Positions 26,810 through 34,671 of a stretch of 64,000 bases of DNA are shown here, piece by piece (position 1 is the first letter of the stretch; each line of letters opens with the position of its first letter). A program made the translations under genes and the position numbers. Location of the stretch: the NCBI RefSeq assembly GCF_014323725.1, contig NZ_JABVED010000004.1, forward strand, positions 62,001-126,000, written 5' to 3'. Below the pieces are notes generated by a model. That model worked only from the letters and a program-made list of their open reading frames with translations. It had not been told where the DNA came from and ran no database searches. This DNA comes from Actinokineospora xionganensis. Lineage in GTDB: Bacteria; Actinomycetota; Actinomycetes; Mycobacteriales; Pseudonocardiaceae.

Positions 26810-27453
26810 CGGGTTGCTCCCGATGACAGGAGAAGCGTTCGAAGTTCACTGGCGATGATCACCGCGGACTGCTCCGCCGGTCGGGTCGTGCAGTCCACGG
26901 CCAGCACGGTGAAGCCCGCCTCGATGAGCCGTTCCTTCGCGTCTTTGTAATACGCGGCTTCACTGTGACTGCTACCCGGCGTCAGCTGGAAGCGGTTGTG
27001 TGGTCCGCGAGCTTCCAACCGCTCAGCGATGACGTCGGCGTCGGCTTCGAGAATCACGGCGAGGTCGGGGATCTCGACTTCCTCGTTGAGCTGCCACAGG
27101 AACGTCGGGTCGAGGCCATCGAACCGTTGGATCACCAGGCCGGAGGCGACGTAGCGATCGGACACGACAATGTGCCCGGACTGGAGAAGCCGTCGAATCT
27201 CGGTGTCGTAGTGGTGGTAGCGATCAGCCGCGTACAAACAGGCCAGCGCGTGGCCGGTGACCGTTTCGGTCAGCTCGGAGGCCAGCTTGCCGATCGGACC
27301 GGACGAGGGCTCGGCCGTGACGGTGACCTGTTCACCCTGGGCCACAAGCGTTTGCGCGAGGTGGCGGACGATCGTGGTCTTGCCCGCGCCGCTCGGCCCG
27401 TCGACGCTGACGAACAGGCCGAACCTGCGGTCAGAAGAGGGTTTCCCCGTCAT
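26806..27453 (-). CDS. dTMP kinase-like P-loop nucleotide kinase, 215 aa
   Basis: P-loop GPSGAGKTT after the VDGPS strand, then a thymidylate kinase-like DRYVASGLVIQR (the DRY/H motif of the family), and a C-terminal strand-helix region with HNRFQLTPGSSHSEAAYY in the lid position. The family phosphorylates dTMP or a related nucleotide. It is probably not the housekeeping enzyme, because it sits in an accessory operon and the lid differs from the usual Arg-rich form. I chose the ATG at 27451-27453 with AGGGGG eight bases upstream; a GTG three codons earlier is possible. It overlaps the exonuclease gene by 23 bases. Confidence 0.78.
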   Translation of the reverse strand: MTGKPSSDRRFGLFVSVDGPSGAGKTTIVRHLAQTLVAQGEQVTVTAEPSSGPIGKLASELTETVTGHALACLYAADRYHHYDTEIRRLLQSGHIVVSDRYVASGLVIQRFDGLDPTFLWQLNEEVEIPDLAVILEADADVIAERLEARGPHNRFQLTPGSSHSEAAYYKDAKERLIEAGFTVLAVDCTTRPAEQSAVIIASELRTLLLSSGATR

Positions 27454-28009
27454 CGCGACCACCCCCTGACGGTTCGTCGCGTAGCTCTTCCAGCGCCCGT
27501 CGGCCTGCGATCTCCACGAACAGCCGGGCCGTCACCAGCACGTCATAGGTCGCCCGATGCGGCGTGAGGTCGGCGGCGAAATCCGCTGCCAGCTTGAACT
27601 CATCGACCAGCGCGCCGAGCTTGTAGCTGCTACGACCGGGCAGCAGTCGGCGGGCCACCTTGAGCGTGTCGAACACCTCTGGGCACTCCCAGTCGCCGAG
27701 CTTGCGCTGAAGCACGCCAACATCGACATGTGCGTTGTGAGCGATCAGGGCGGAGGCGTCCAGCGCCTTGCGCACGTCGGCCTCGACGTAGCCGAACACC
27801 GGCGCGTCCCGCACGTCGTCATTGGTGATGCCGTGGATCTTGCGGGCGAAGTGCGTGATCGGCTGTTCGGGTTTGACCAGCCACGTCACCGGCTCGCCGA
27901 TGATCCCGCCGACGATCGGCACGGCGGCCAGCTCCACCAGATCGGGCGGCTGCTGGCCGTTGCCCTCGACATCGACCACCACGTAGCTCAGGCTCGTCCA
28001 GTCAGTCAT
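27431..28009 (-). CDS. DEDDh-type 3'-5' exonuclease (DnaQ-like), 192 aa
   Basis: The exonuclease motifs are in order: YVVVDVEGNG (motif I, D and E), then IHGITNDDVRDAP, LIAHNAHVDVGVL (motif II Asp), and LTPHRATYDVLVTARLF (motif III, His and Asp). This is a proofreading-exonuclease fold without a polymerase, like the epsilon subunit or RNase T-type enzymes. The C-terminal 20 residues are acidic and Gly-rich. It degrades single-stranded DNA or RNA from the 3' end in known relatives. It overlaps the radical SAM stop by four bases. Confidence 0.85.
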   Translation of the reverse strand: MTDWTSLSYVVVDVEGNGQQPPDLVELAAVPIVGGIIGEPVTWLVKPEQPITHFARKIHGITNDDVRDAPVFGYVEADVRKALDASALIAHNAHVDVGVLQRKLGDWECPEVFDTLKVARRLLPGRSSYKLGALVDEFKLAADFAADLTPHRATYDVLVTARLFVEIAGRRALEELRDEPSGGGRDDGETLF

Positions 28010-29157
28010 GCCGGTGTTCCCTTCCAGCCGATGTCCGCGCGCCCATGTCGGTTCGCGTGGTGCGGGTGGCGTTCGTCATGCACCTGGAAGCCAAGCGCGT
28101 GCTGGAGGAAGTAGCGCGGTTGCTCTTCCCACAAGCCCGACACGACGGCGGCCCGCCCGGTGATGTCTACGACCTCCAGCTCACGTGCCTCGGGCAACAC
28201 GCGGGCCACGTCGCGTACTTGTTCCGCGGAGGGGACTCGGTGGGCGTTCAGGCAGCGTTCGAGCTGGCTCAGCGGGCAGATGTCGCAAAGTTCCCGGATG
28301 CCGACGTGGCCGTTGTAGTCCGGCAGGCCGTGTGCGTAGGACACCGCGCAGGAGGTCTTGCGGAACAGCGCCGTCGTGCTGGAGAAGGCGTCGAGCACAC
28401 GGCGCTCCAACGTCTCGGGAACGATCTTCCTGCGGGCAGTGCCTTCGTAGGGCTCGGGGATGCCGTTCGCCTTGTAGTACTCCGCGATCTCGCCCCGGTA
28501 GAACAAACCGGTGAACACCGTGGCGTCGGCGTGCTTGCTCAACTCGAACGCGGTCGCCAAGTGCTCGTCGGTGTCGTTCAGGCCGGGGACGAGCGGTCGC
28601 CAGTACAGAACCGTCCGGTACTTCCGCACCTCCGGCGCGCTCATGAGCTTCAGGGACTCGGCCGCGATGTGCGACGGGTACGGCTCGATCTTCGGGTTGT
28701 CGATACCCGAGTACGTGAACAGCAGCGTCACCTTGAGGTGCCGGAGCTGGTTGAGCTGATCGGCGTCATCATCCGTGAGCTTGTGCCTGGTGATGACGAG
28801 CACGTGGTTGGTCAACTCGCGGGCATCGAGGTTTTCGAGCACCGCGAACGTGTGCGGCCGGACCTTCGGTAGGAACGGCTCCGTCGCCCGGTTGAACAAC
28901 TGGATCGGCGTGACGTGCGGCTGGAAGTAGCGGTGAGCCACCAGCTCCTCAACCGCCTCGGCATCGGACATGAGAGCTCGCGGTTGATTCTCATCCCATA
29001 GGCCGTAGGTGTGCCGTATGCAGTACGAGCAGCCAAGCGAACAGCCCTGAATGTGGTTCAGGCTCAAGCCGCTCTTGCGGTACTCCACAACCTCACGGGC
29101 ACGCTCGGGCAGGCGGTTGATCTTGTCTTGACTGAGCAACGGCACAGGTGTGATCAC
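28006..29157 (-). CDS. Radical SAM protein (spore photoproduct lyase-like branch), 383 aa
   Basis: The 4Fe-4S motif CX3CX2C (CSLGCSYC, residues about 39-46) is intact. The N-terminal half fits a radical SAM barrel (QLFNRATEPFLP, VLVITRHKL, LLFTYSGIDN, YRTVLYWRPLVPG). A second Cys group near the C-terminus (SCAVS, then ELCDICPLSQLERC) could hold another cluster or zinc. It resembles the COG1533/SPL group, some of which repair thymine photoproducts; the actual substrate is unknown. I prefer GTG 29157 with GGAG nine bases upstream; a TTG five codons earlier lacks a site. First gene of the five-gene operon. Confidence 0.8.
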   Translation of the reverse strand: MITPVPLLSQDKINRLPERAREVVEYRKSGLSLNHIQGCSLGCSYCIRHTYGLWDENQPRALMSDAEAVEELVAHRYFQPHVTPIQLFNRATEPFLPKVRPHTFAVLENLDARELTNHVLVITRHKLTDDDADQLNQLRHLKVTLLFTYSGIDNPKIEPYPSHIAAESLKLMSAPEVRKYRTVLYWRPLVPGLNDTDEHLATAFELSKHADATVFTGLFYRGEIAEYYKANGIPEPYEGTARRKIVPETLERRVLDAFSSTTALFRKTSCAVSYAHGLPDYNGHVGIRELCDICPLSQLERCLNAHRVPSAEQVRDVARVLPEARELEVVDITGRAAVVSGLWEEQPRYFLQHALGFQVHDERHPHHANRHGRADIGWKGTPA

Positions 29158-29220
29158 GCGGCTCTTCTCCAAGGTCAGCGGGGTGAACGCTTTGGAGAGT
29201 AAGTGCGCGACTACATAGCC

Positions 29221-29260
29221 GCCAGAAATTTTCTCGGTTTTTCTCGAAAAACTTTCCTCT
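29221..29260 (-). promoter_or_regulatory. AT-rich leader with repeated TTCTCG elements before the radical SAM operon
   Basis: Two TTCTCG copies (29231-29236 and 29241-29246) are spaced ten bases apart and embedded in A/T tracts. The second forms GTTTTT-ctcg-AAAAAC. The same element recurs at 30921-30926 upstream of the neighbouring operon, so it may be the operator of the local XRE regulator. Confidence 0.45.
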
Positions 29261-29276
29261 GGTTCGTTGGTCGAAA

Positions 29277-30146
29277 TTACACGCCAGAATCCTCGTCCTC
29301 GGCGGCCAGCTCCCGCATGACGCGGCCGATGATCTCCCTGGCAGCCGCGCCGTAGCTGGCGACTCCCGCCAAGTGCTCAAAGATGCCCGTGTACAGCTCG
29401 ATCTCTTGCGGCTGACGTAGGTTGATCTCGGCCGAGTAGGACTCAAACCGCACGAGGTGGTCGTCCAGCACCCAGAAGTTGTGGCGCGGATCGGTGACAT
29501 ACTGAGTTTTGAAGTCAATGATCCCGAGTTTGACATTGCGCATGGAAGTCATCGCCATGAGCCGGTCGAGCTGGCCGAGCATGATGTCCACCGAGACAAG
29601 CCGGTAGCGAAGCGCCGCCTCGGTCAGGACGAAGTGGAAGCGCTTGTCCGGCCGGTACAGCATCTCCTGACGCTGCATCCGGGCCTTCACTGCCTCGTTG
29701 ATGTCATTGGACACTCGGTGGACCATGACAACTTGAGCGAAACGGGCGCGGGCGTATTCGGGTGTCTGAAGCAGCCCCGGAATTACCGTGTTGTCGAAGC
29801 CCCGATAGAAAGTCGTCTTCTCATCTACCTGAGAAAGACTGGTTTGATGGGACTTCATGCCTGCCTTGAGGACCCGTTGCCACTCGGCATGTTGCAGCTC
29901 AAGATTGTGTAGCGCCGCGAGTAAACTCGCCGCCTGGCCTTCGGCGTTGGTGGCCTTCGCCCAGTCCCGGATGTCTTCATCCGTGGGAGTCTGGCGGCCG
30001 TTCTCGATCTTGGAGATTTTGGACCCAACCCACGACAAAGACTCCGCGAGCTGTTTGCCGGATAGCTTGGCGGCTACCCGCAGCTCGCGGAGTCGTTTGC
30101 CCAGCGCGTTGCGCGCTTCGTCAACGCCTGATGTCCCGCTGCTCAT
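29277..30146 (-). CDS. XRE family transcriptional regulator with DUF5753, 289 aa
   Basis: Residues about 10-65 form a Xre helix-turn-helix: LGKRLRELRVAAKLSGKQLAESLSW, then SKISKIENGRQTP. The rest is a DUF5753 sensor domain (YRGFDNTVIPGLLQTPEYARA, RQEMLYRPDKRFHFVLTEAAL, FWVLDDHLVRFESYSAEINL). Such regulators are abundant in actinomycetes and pair with small proteins of unknown function. The ATG at 30144-30146 lies inside the upstream DUF6879 gene; another ATG at 30164 is possible. It sits between two regions carrying TTCTCG motifs. Confidence 0.88.
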   Translation of the reverse strand: MSSGTSGVDEARNALGKRLRELRVAAKLSGKQLAESLSWVGSKISKIENGRQTPTDEDIRDWAKATNAEGQAASLLAALHNLELQHAEWQRVLKAGMKSHQTSLSQVDEKTTFYRGFDNTVIPGLLQTPEYARARFAQVVMVHRVSNDINEAVKARMQRQEMLYRPDKRFHFVLTEAALRYRLVSVDIMLGQLDRLMAMTSMRNVKLGIIDFKTQYVTDPRHNFWVLDDHLVRFESYSAEINLRQPQEIELYTGIFEHLAGVASYGAAAREIIGRVMRELAAEDEDSGV

Positions 30147-30654
30147 ACCTGGCGACAAACTCATCTCGGGTCACGGCGTGATGCTTCGCTGCATCACGCC
30201 AGTAGTTGTGCTTCACGATCACAGCCGGATCTTCGATGACTTCCCCGTAAGCGAAACGATCGTCGTCGCCGAAGTGCATCTTGACCAGCTTGCGGGAGTC
30301 GAACAGCCAGTAGTCATAGTGCGGCAGTTCGGCCTGCTCGCGGGTGAGGTAACGGATGTCGTCACCAGCTTCGCGGGTAAACCCAGAGATCCACATACTG
30401 AAGCGGATGTAGTCGGTAAGCGGCAGCCCCACCACTCGCACGCGGGAGAAGAATCGTCCTTCGGCCGTGGCCTGACGCACCATGTTCAGCCAGTTCTCGT
30501 GGTACGACGCATCGCGGTCCCCAGCGACAAACTTTCGGTACGCCTCTGCCTCCCGCGGCGAGTTGTACTGGTCGCGGGTCTCCAGTCGGAAGGCTGTGTG
30601 CTCGAAGGTCGTGAAGAGCTGGGCGAAGTCGGGTCCGGGCTCGATGAGGGTCAG
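30121..30654 (-). CDS. DUF6879 family protein, apparent CTG start, 177 aa
   Basis: The conserved DUF6879 sequence starts well before the first ATG (30483): the frame upstream reads LIEPGPDFAQLFTTFEHTAF and continues without a break through NSPREAEAYRKFVAGDRDAS into MVRQATAEGRFFSRVRVVG. The only plausible initiator is CTG at 30654, which overlaps the preceding stop as CTGA, mimicking the ATGA coupling used by its neighbours, with AGGGGG just upstream. Full length (about 177) matches the family; an ATG start would cut off a third. Function unknown; the family accompanies XRE/DUF5753 regulators. Confidence 0.8.
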   Translation of the reverse strand: MTLIEPGPDFAQLFTTFEHTAFRLETRDQYNSPREAEAYRKFVAGDRDASYHENWLNMVRQATAEGRFFSRVRVVGLPLTDYIRFSMWISGFTREAGDDIRYLTREQAELPHYDYWLFDSRKLVKMHFGDDDRFAYGEVIEDPAVIVKHNYWRDAAKHHAVTRDEFVARYEQRDIRR

Positions 30655-30890
30655 CTGTCCGCCCCCTTCTCCTGCTGGTAGCGGCGGGCGTAGTACTTGA
30701 GCACGTCTTCAGGGATCTCTATCAGGGTCTCGTGGTCCGGGACCGGGCCCACGTCGGCTAGCGCCTGCGGGTCGGTCACCTTCCAGCCCTGGGCGATGCA
30801 GGTGACGCGATCGGTCCTGTCTGTGGCGTACAGCGTAGGCGAGTCACCCTCGGTGGACTCGGGATCCTTGCCTAGAAATTTGGCTCGCAC
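30651..30890 (-). CDS. Small actinobacterial protein of unknown function, 79 aa
   Basis: Begins GTG-encoded MRAKFLGKDPEST; AAGGAG precedes the GTG at five bases. The core (SPTLYATDRTDRVTCIAQGWKV, then ETLIEIPEDVLKYYARRYQ) matches a short family seen in actinomycetes directly upstream of DUF6879 and XRE genes. No enzymatic motif. The frame extends further upstream, but that part is non-protein-like. The TGA overlaps the CTG start of the next gene. First in the XRE operon, divergent from the ApeA gene. Confidence 0.8.
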   Translation of the reverse strand: MRAKFLGKDPESTEGDSPTLYATDRTDRVTCIAQGWKVTDPQALADVGPVPDHETLIEIPEDVLKYYARRYQQEKGADS

Positions 30891-30912
30891 AGGCTCTCCT
30901 TGCTCGAAGATG

Positions 30913-30926
30913 GAGAAAACTTCTCG
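30913..30926. promoter_or_regulatory. Palindrome GAGAA-aac-TTCTC(G) in the divergent promoter region
   Basis: A perfect five-base inverted repeat lies about 25 bases before the small-protein start and about 150 bases before ApeA. It carries the same TTCTCG element found twice before the radical SAM operon. Candidate XRE operator. Confidence 0.45.
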
Positions 30927-31075
30927 TACATCGTGGCGCAGAGAGGGGTGTTCGTCAATGGGGGCGTGACCCAGTGCGCCGCCTGCCCCTGGCGTTTGGG
31001 TGATCGGACGTGGTTCGGTTGGAGCCGGAGCGAGTCGTCCTTCGAACCAAGGCCGATGAGTGGTACAAATCGGCA

Positions 31076-32518
31076 ATGCCATCGCTAGATGTGAACCAAC
31101 CGTTCGACTTGTTCGGGCAGTTCTGGACACCGAACGAAGCAGAAAAACAAGTACCAGGCAGGTTGTTCCGCACATCGGAAGGTATACGTATTCAGCTATT
31201 CGAAGACTTGCGGCCGGGACCAAGCTACGTGCCGCGCCATCAAGACGAGCAAGACCCAGTCTTCGAAGTAGTTGATTCCCCTGATGTAGATACTCCCCTC
31301 ACCATCCACGGCAGGATTGGCGAGCTGGTCGGAAAAGTCACAGCTTATGAATGCGTCACCGTGCAGTCCCGTTCCGACATGTTCAATGGTGGATTAGGTG
31401 AATATATTCTTGCTCCGATGGGTGTCATTTTTGGTGCCCATACAGCAGGCACAACTCAAGTGTTCTCTGGGGTTCGGATGCGAACCGCAAATATTGACGA
31501 GTGGGCCAGCCTTCAAGGGTTCTCTTCAACGAAAGGCGAGGATGGCACGAGGGGCTTGAACTACCGAGAGCCTTCGATTGAACCCATCCAGCTTGCGAAC
31601 GGCGCCGTTCTCTCCCTCAATCAGCGTGCGCACCTGGAAGGCCCCCACGTTCGAGGGGGCGCGATGACACGCGACGTATGGTTTCAGATTCAGAGTTTGC
31701 CGCCGAGTACTTGGTCAGCGATTGACGGCCGGATTGTGACACCGTTGTCGAGTCTCATAACTTTGTGCCTCGGTCGAGAAAATGGTTTGGTCGCCGCCCA
31801 ACTGACCTTTGATGGCGAGCGCTGGGTTGATCTCGTTTCGGATCACATTCGGTCTTCTCAGCCCGCCAACAGCCGAATCGAAGGTCTTGCTGGTCTTGCG
31901 GATTTAGGCCTGTCCGGCGTAGCAACATGGTTGAACAAAGTTGACAATCTAGGTCCACTACCTCCGGTGGTCGCGCATTTCTCGTCAAAGCGAGCCTCGA
32001 TAAAGTTCGAAACCGAGCTTCTCGAAATGACCACCGTAGCCGAGGGGCTGCATGCAAGACTATTTCCCGATGAGAAACGATTCAGCGATGCTGACTGCAA
32101 GCTGATCAGCGATCGAGTACTTCAGGCTGTCGGCGATATGGATGTCCGCGTTGTGGACGTCCTCCGCGGGATGCTTACTCACATTGGCGAGCCGGGGTAT
32201 CCGAGCCGCCTGAAGGGGTTGGCTCGAATCGTGGAAGCGGAAATCCCGACGATCTGCGGGAAGGTCAACAAATGGGCTCAGGTAGTGTCTAATGCTCGGA
32301 ATAAGTACGCGCATCGAACGGCAGGCTTTCTTGACGAAGCTGACATCGATACGCTTTTCACTGTCCTTGAATCGCTTAGATGGCTCCTCCGCTGCATACT
32401 ACTTTTGGAAGCCGGACTGGATAGTAAATTGCTCGCGGCTCGACTGCGAGACCTCAGCAGTTACCGACTTTTTCTCGAACGGGCGTCAGAGAACATACCC
32501 GCGGTTTATCGTGAATAG
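31076..32518 (+). CDS. apeA: ApeA-type anti-phage HEPN protein, 480 aa
   Basis: Residues 1-260 resemble the ApeA N-terminal domain: FDLFGQFWTPNEAEKQVPGRL, then GEYILAPMGVIFGAHTAG and GVRMRTANIDEW. Residues about 330-480 form a HEPN domain with RX4H in NARNKYAHRTAG (Arg408, His413). ApeA was named as an anti-phage defence protein; HEPN domains with RX4-6H are typically RNases that act on host tRNA or other RNA to abort infection. I chose ATG 31076, where conserved sequence begins; no clear ribosome binding site precedes it, and a GTG at 31010 would add 22 residues. Base composition is lower in GC than the flanks, suggesting transfer. The next gene follows after 70 bases. Confidence 0.82.
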   Translation: MPSLDVNQPFDLFGQFWTPNEAEKQVPGRLFRTSEGIRIQLFEDLRPGPSYVPRHQDEQDPVFEVVDSPDVDTPLTIHGRIGELVGKVTAYECVTVQSRSDMFNGGLGEYILAPMGVIFGAHTAGTTQVFSGVRMRTANIDEWASLQGFSSTKGEDGTRGLNYREPSIEPIQLANGAVLSLNQRAHLEGPHVRGGAMTRDVWFQIQSLPPSTWSAIDGRIVTPLSSLITLCLGRENGLVAAQLTFDGERWVDLVSDHIRSSQPANSRIEGLAGLADLGLSGVATWLNKVDNLGPLPPVVAHFSSKRASIKFETELLEMTTVAEGLHARLFPDEKRFSDADCKLISDRVLQAVGDMDVRVVDVLRGMLTHIGEPGYPSRLKGLARIVEAEIPTICGKVNKWAQVVSNARNKYAHRTAGFLDEADIDTLFTVLESLRWLLRCILLLEAGLDSKLLAARLRDLSSYRLFLERASENIPAVYRE

Positions 32519-32588
32519 CGATGCCGATGTGGCAATTCAGGATGTGAGATAATCACGTACATGGGATCGCGGCGAACTGGAAGACTTT

Positions 32589-34265
32589 ATGAAAGCTCAA
32601 GATGATGAGATCGCGCGGATGACGTTCGTTGATCTGCGCGACTACGTCGCACAACGCCTCGGCACCGAGGAGTGGCTGACTTTATACCGCTTCGATCCAT
32701 GGGGAGCGCCCGGTACCGAAGCAATGTTCTTCTGTGCGCTCGCGCAGCCAGACCATCTCGACGAAGCACTATCTGATGACGAATGGGATCTCCTTGTTGG
32801 AAACGGAGGCCCAGGGTTTGAAAGCTATAGCGGCGGTACGTATCGTTATGTTCGTATCGGCGACCGGCCTGTCGAGCCATTCATTCATTCACGTAGCTTT
32901 CCGGGCCCGAGTGAATCCTACAACGAGTTGTCCGAGGAGTTTCGACTTTTTCACAACCTGTGCGTAGATCAAAAGACGGGTCGTCACTTCCTGTTTGACG
33001 ACGGGGGCGATGAGGTCGATGTTGCGCGTGTGACTCCCGATCAGGTGCAGGTCCGGCTTCGCTACTTGAAAGAATATCTGGCTGCACGGGACATGTGTTT
33101 GCTGATATTCTTTGAGTACAATCGCTATTCCACCTTGACGCCCCTTGAGCTTGGCGTCGGTGATGAAGGTCGGTGGGAGGAGCAATACGCCGGGTTTCGA
33201 TTCAGTCAGTTTCTACTCGAGCCGTGGTTCAGCATCGATGCCCACAAGTCGGCAAACTCGATTGCACGCCTACGTGGCAAGAAGGTCGTTCGCCCTGGCC
33301 TAATTGCGGCCGACCACAAGCCATGGGACCGTAAGAAGACCTACGAAAATTTCATCATCGGTACGGATGAGAACGGCGAAGAGTTGCTTTTCACGAGCAA
33401 TGATGAGCAACTTGGAAACTACTTCGGAAAGAATCCTGAAGCTCCTCACTATTTGACGCCAGTCTTCTTTCGAAAACAAGTTTTGGCGAAGTACTACGCT
33501 GACGCGAGACGTTACAGGGTGTCTGACAGCAATCTGTCCTGTGTGAATTCTTGGAGCTTGCGGATCGACAACAATCACTCCTCCTACGTGACTGTGTTCC
33601 TTGGGGATCTCGGCCATCTTCCACAAAAGGAGCAATTGTATTGGAAAAGTTTTAACGTAGTTCCCGACGGCAGTATTAGCGCCACCTACTTTGGTCGGAG
33701 CATCTTGGGGCAATGGTTGGAACCGGAAGCGCCCGACCTATTGTTCAAGTCGCGTTATGAGCGATTCGGTCAAAAATGGTTTGCCAAGTTCGATTGGTAC
33801 TTCTTTAAGCCTTTAAAGGCGGCCGACGCGCACTACTTCGATACCCTTCACCTTCCAGACGATGGAAATCAGGCGGAGTTTGACTCTCAGGTCATGGCTC
33901 TGGCGAAGGTCCTGATCGAACGCATCAACGAGAAGGAGATCAGGAAGCACATTAAGGTCGAAGATCGTGAAGCGGGTATCAGCAAGTTGGAGAAGTATCT
34001 AACGGTTCAAGGATATCTTGACGCAGGCGATCGACTCCTCTTGCTGCGGAACCTTCAGGATCTCAGGAGTGGCCCCGCTCACGTTAAAGGCGAAAGATAT
34101 GAGCGGGCACTAACATATTTCCAAGTGGAGGATCTTGGGTACACCCAAGCATTCGGCGCGATCCTCACGTCGGCCATTGAACTGTTGGAGGCCCTATCAA
34201 CTCACTTCGGTATTGACGATGACGGCACCGATGACTTGAACGACCTCAAAGAGTCACTGACTTGA
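32589..34265 (+). CDS. Unrecognised protein with a C-terminal HEPN-like RX4H motif, 558 aa
   Basis: No family recognised. The N-terminal 200 residues are acidic and aromatic-rich (RLGTEEWLTLYRFDPWGAPG, LKEYLAARDMCLLIFFEYNRYST). The middle (about 230-420) includes GLIAADHKPWDRKKTYENFI and reads as a globular beta-rich domain. The C-terminal 130 residues are helical and include LLRNLQDLRSGPAHVKGERY, which has the HEPN-type RX4H pattern (Arg493, His498). No membrane segment. GGAAGA lies six bases before the ATG. It shares orientation and lowered GC with the ApeA gene 70 bases upstream, so the two probably form one unit. Function is inferred from motif and neighbour only. Confidence 0.75.
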   Translation: MKAQDDEIARMTFVDLRDYVAQRLGTEEWLTLYRFDPWGAPGTEAMFFCALAQPDHLDEALSDDEWDLLVGNGGPGFESYSGGTYRYVRIGDRPVEPFIHSRSFPGPSESYNELSEEFRLFHNLCVDQKTGRHFLFDDGGDEVDVARVTPDQVQVRLRYLKEYLAARDMCLLIFFEYNRYSTLTPLELGVGDEGRWEEQYAGFRFSQFLLEPWFSIDAHKSANSIARLRGKKVVRPGLIAADHKPWDRKKTYENFIIGTDENGEELLFTSNDEQLGNYFGKNPEAPHYLTPVFFRKQVLAKYYADARRYRVSDSNLSCVNSWSLRIDNNHSSYVTVFLGDLGHLPQKEQLYWKSFNVVPDGSISATYFGRSILGQWLEPEAPDLLFKSRYERFGQKWFAKFDWYFFKPLKAADAHYFDTLHLPDDGNQAEFDSQVMALAKVLIERINEKEIRKHIKVEDREAGISKLEKYLTVQGYLDAGDRLLLLRNLQDLRSGPAHVKGERYERALTYFQVEDLGYTQAFGAILTSAIELLEALSTHFGIDDDGTDDLNDLKESLT

Positions 34266-34567
34266 TGGCGAGCCATCGTGGCCCGCCTCACCCCGTGCTT
34301 CCTCAGCTTCTTCTTGATCGTGCTGGCATGAACGCCGTTTCGCTCGGTCAACGCCTTGGCCATAGCGCTCGACCGGTAGGCCTCGATCACCTCGGTGACG
34401 TCCTGCTCCGTGAGGATCTCCCGCACATGGTCAAGAGAGGCTGTCGTGCCTTCGATCGTGGTGGCCGTCTCGTGTCCGTCCTGGTCCGTGTCGTTGATCC
34501 GGCGCAGGACGTCCACCAGCGGTCCCACGAGGTTGGGACGGTTCGAATACCGGCGGAGACGCTCCAC
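34202..34567 (-). CDS. Small helix-turn-helix protein, mobile-element type, 121 aa
   Basis: The middle reads LTEQDVTEVIEAYRSSAMAK, then NGVHASTIKKKLRKHGVRR, a helix-turn-helix resembling the Hin/resolvase C-terminal DNA-binding domain, and similar to short actinobacterial genes near serine recombinases. There is no catalytic recombinase domain, so it may be a stand-alone adaptor or the remnant of a mobile element. GTG start. Its 3' end overlaps the convergent unknown gene by 64 bases; the last 25 residues, in the overlap, look non-conserved. Confidence 0.55.
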   Translation of the reverse strand: MERLRRYSNRPNLVGPLVDVLRRINDTDQDGHETATTIEGTTASLDHVREILTEQDVTEVIEAYRSSAMAKALTERNGVHASTIKKKLRKHGVRRATMARHQVSDSLRSFKSSVPSSSIPK

Positions 34568-34671
34568 CCGCGTCGCCTTACTCGAACCCCTCTAAAGCAC
34601 AGCGTTCAGCAGGCTGCTCGGGGAGAAGGTCAGCGGCGTATCTATGAATTGCCTCCCGAGGAGGACCCGAG

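Noticed and set aside
31010-31075. Upstream GTG start for the ApeA-like protein
   Set aside because: The added 22 residues do not look like family sequence and there is no better ribosome binding site. Kept only as an alternative.
34575-34602. GGGTTCGAGT-like sequence (minus strand) resembling a tRNA T-loop, a possible attachment site
   Set aside because: The flanking bases do not pair as a T-stem and no acceptor or anticodon arm can be drawn.
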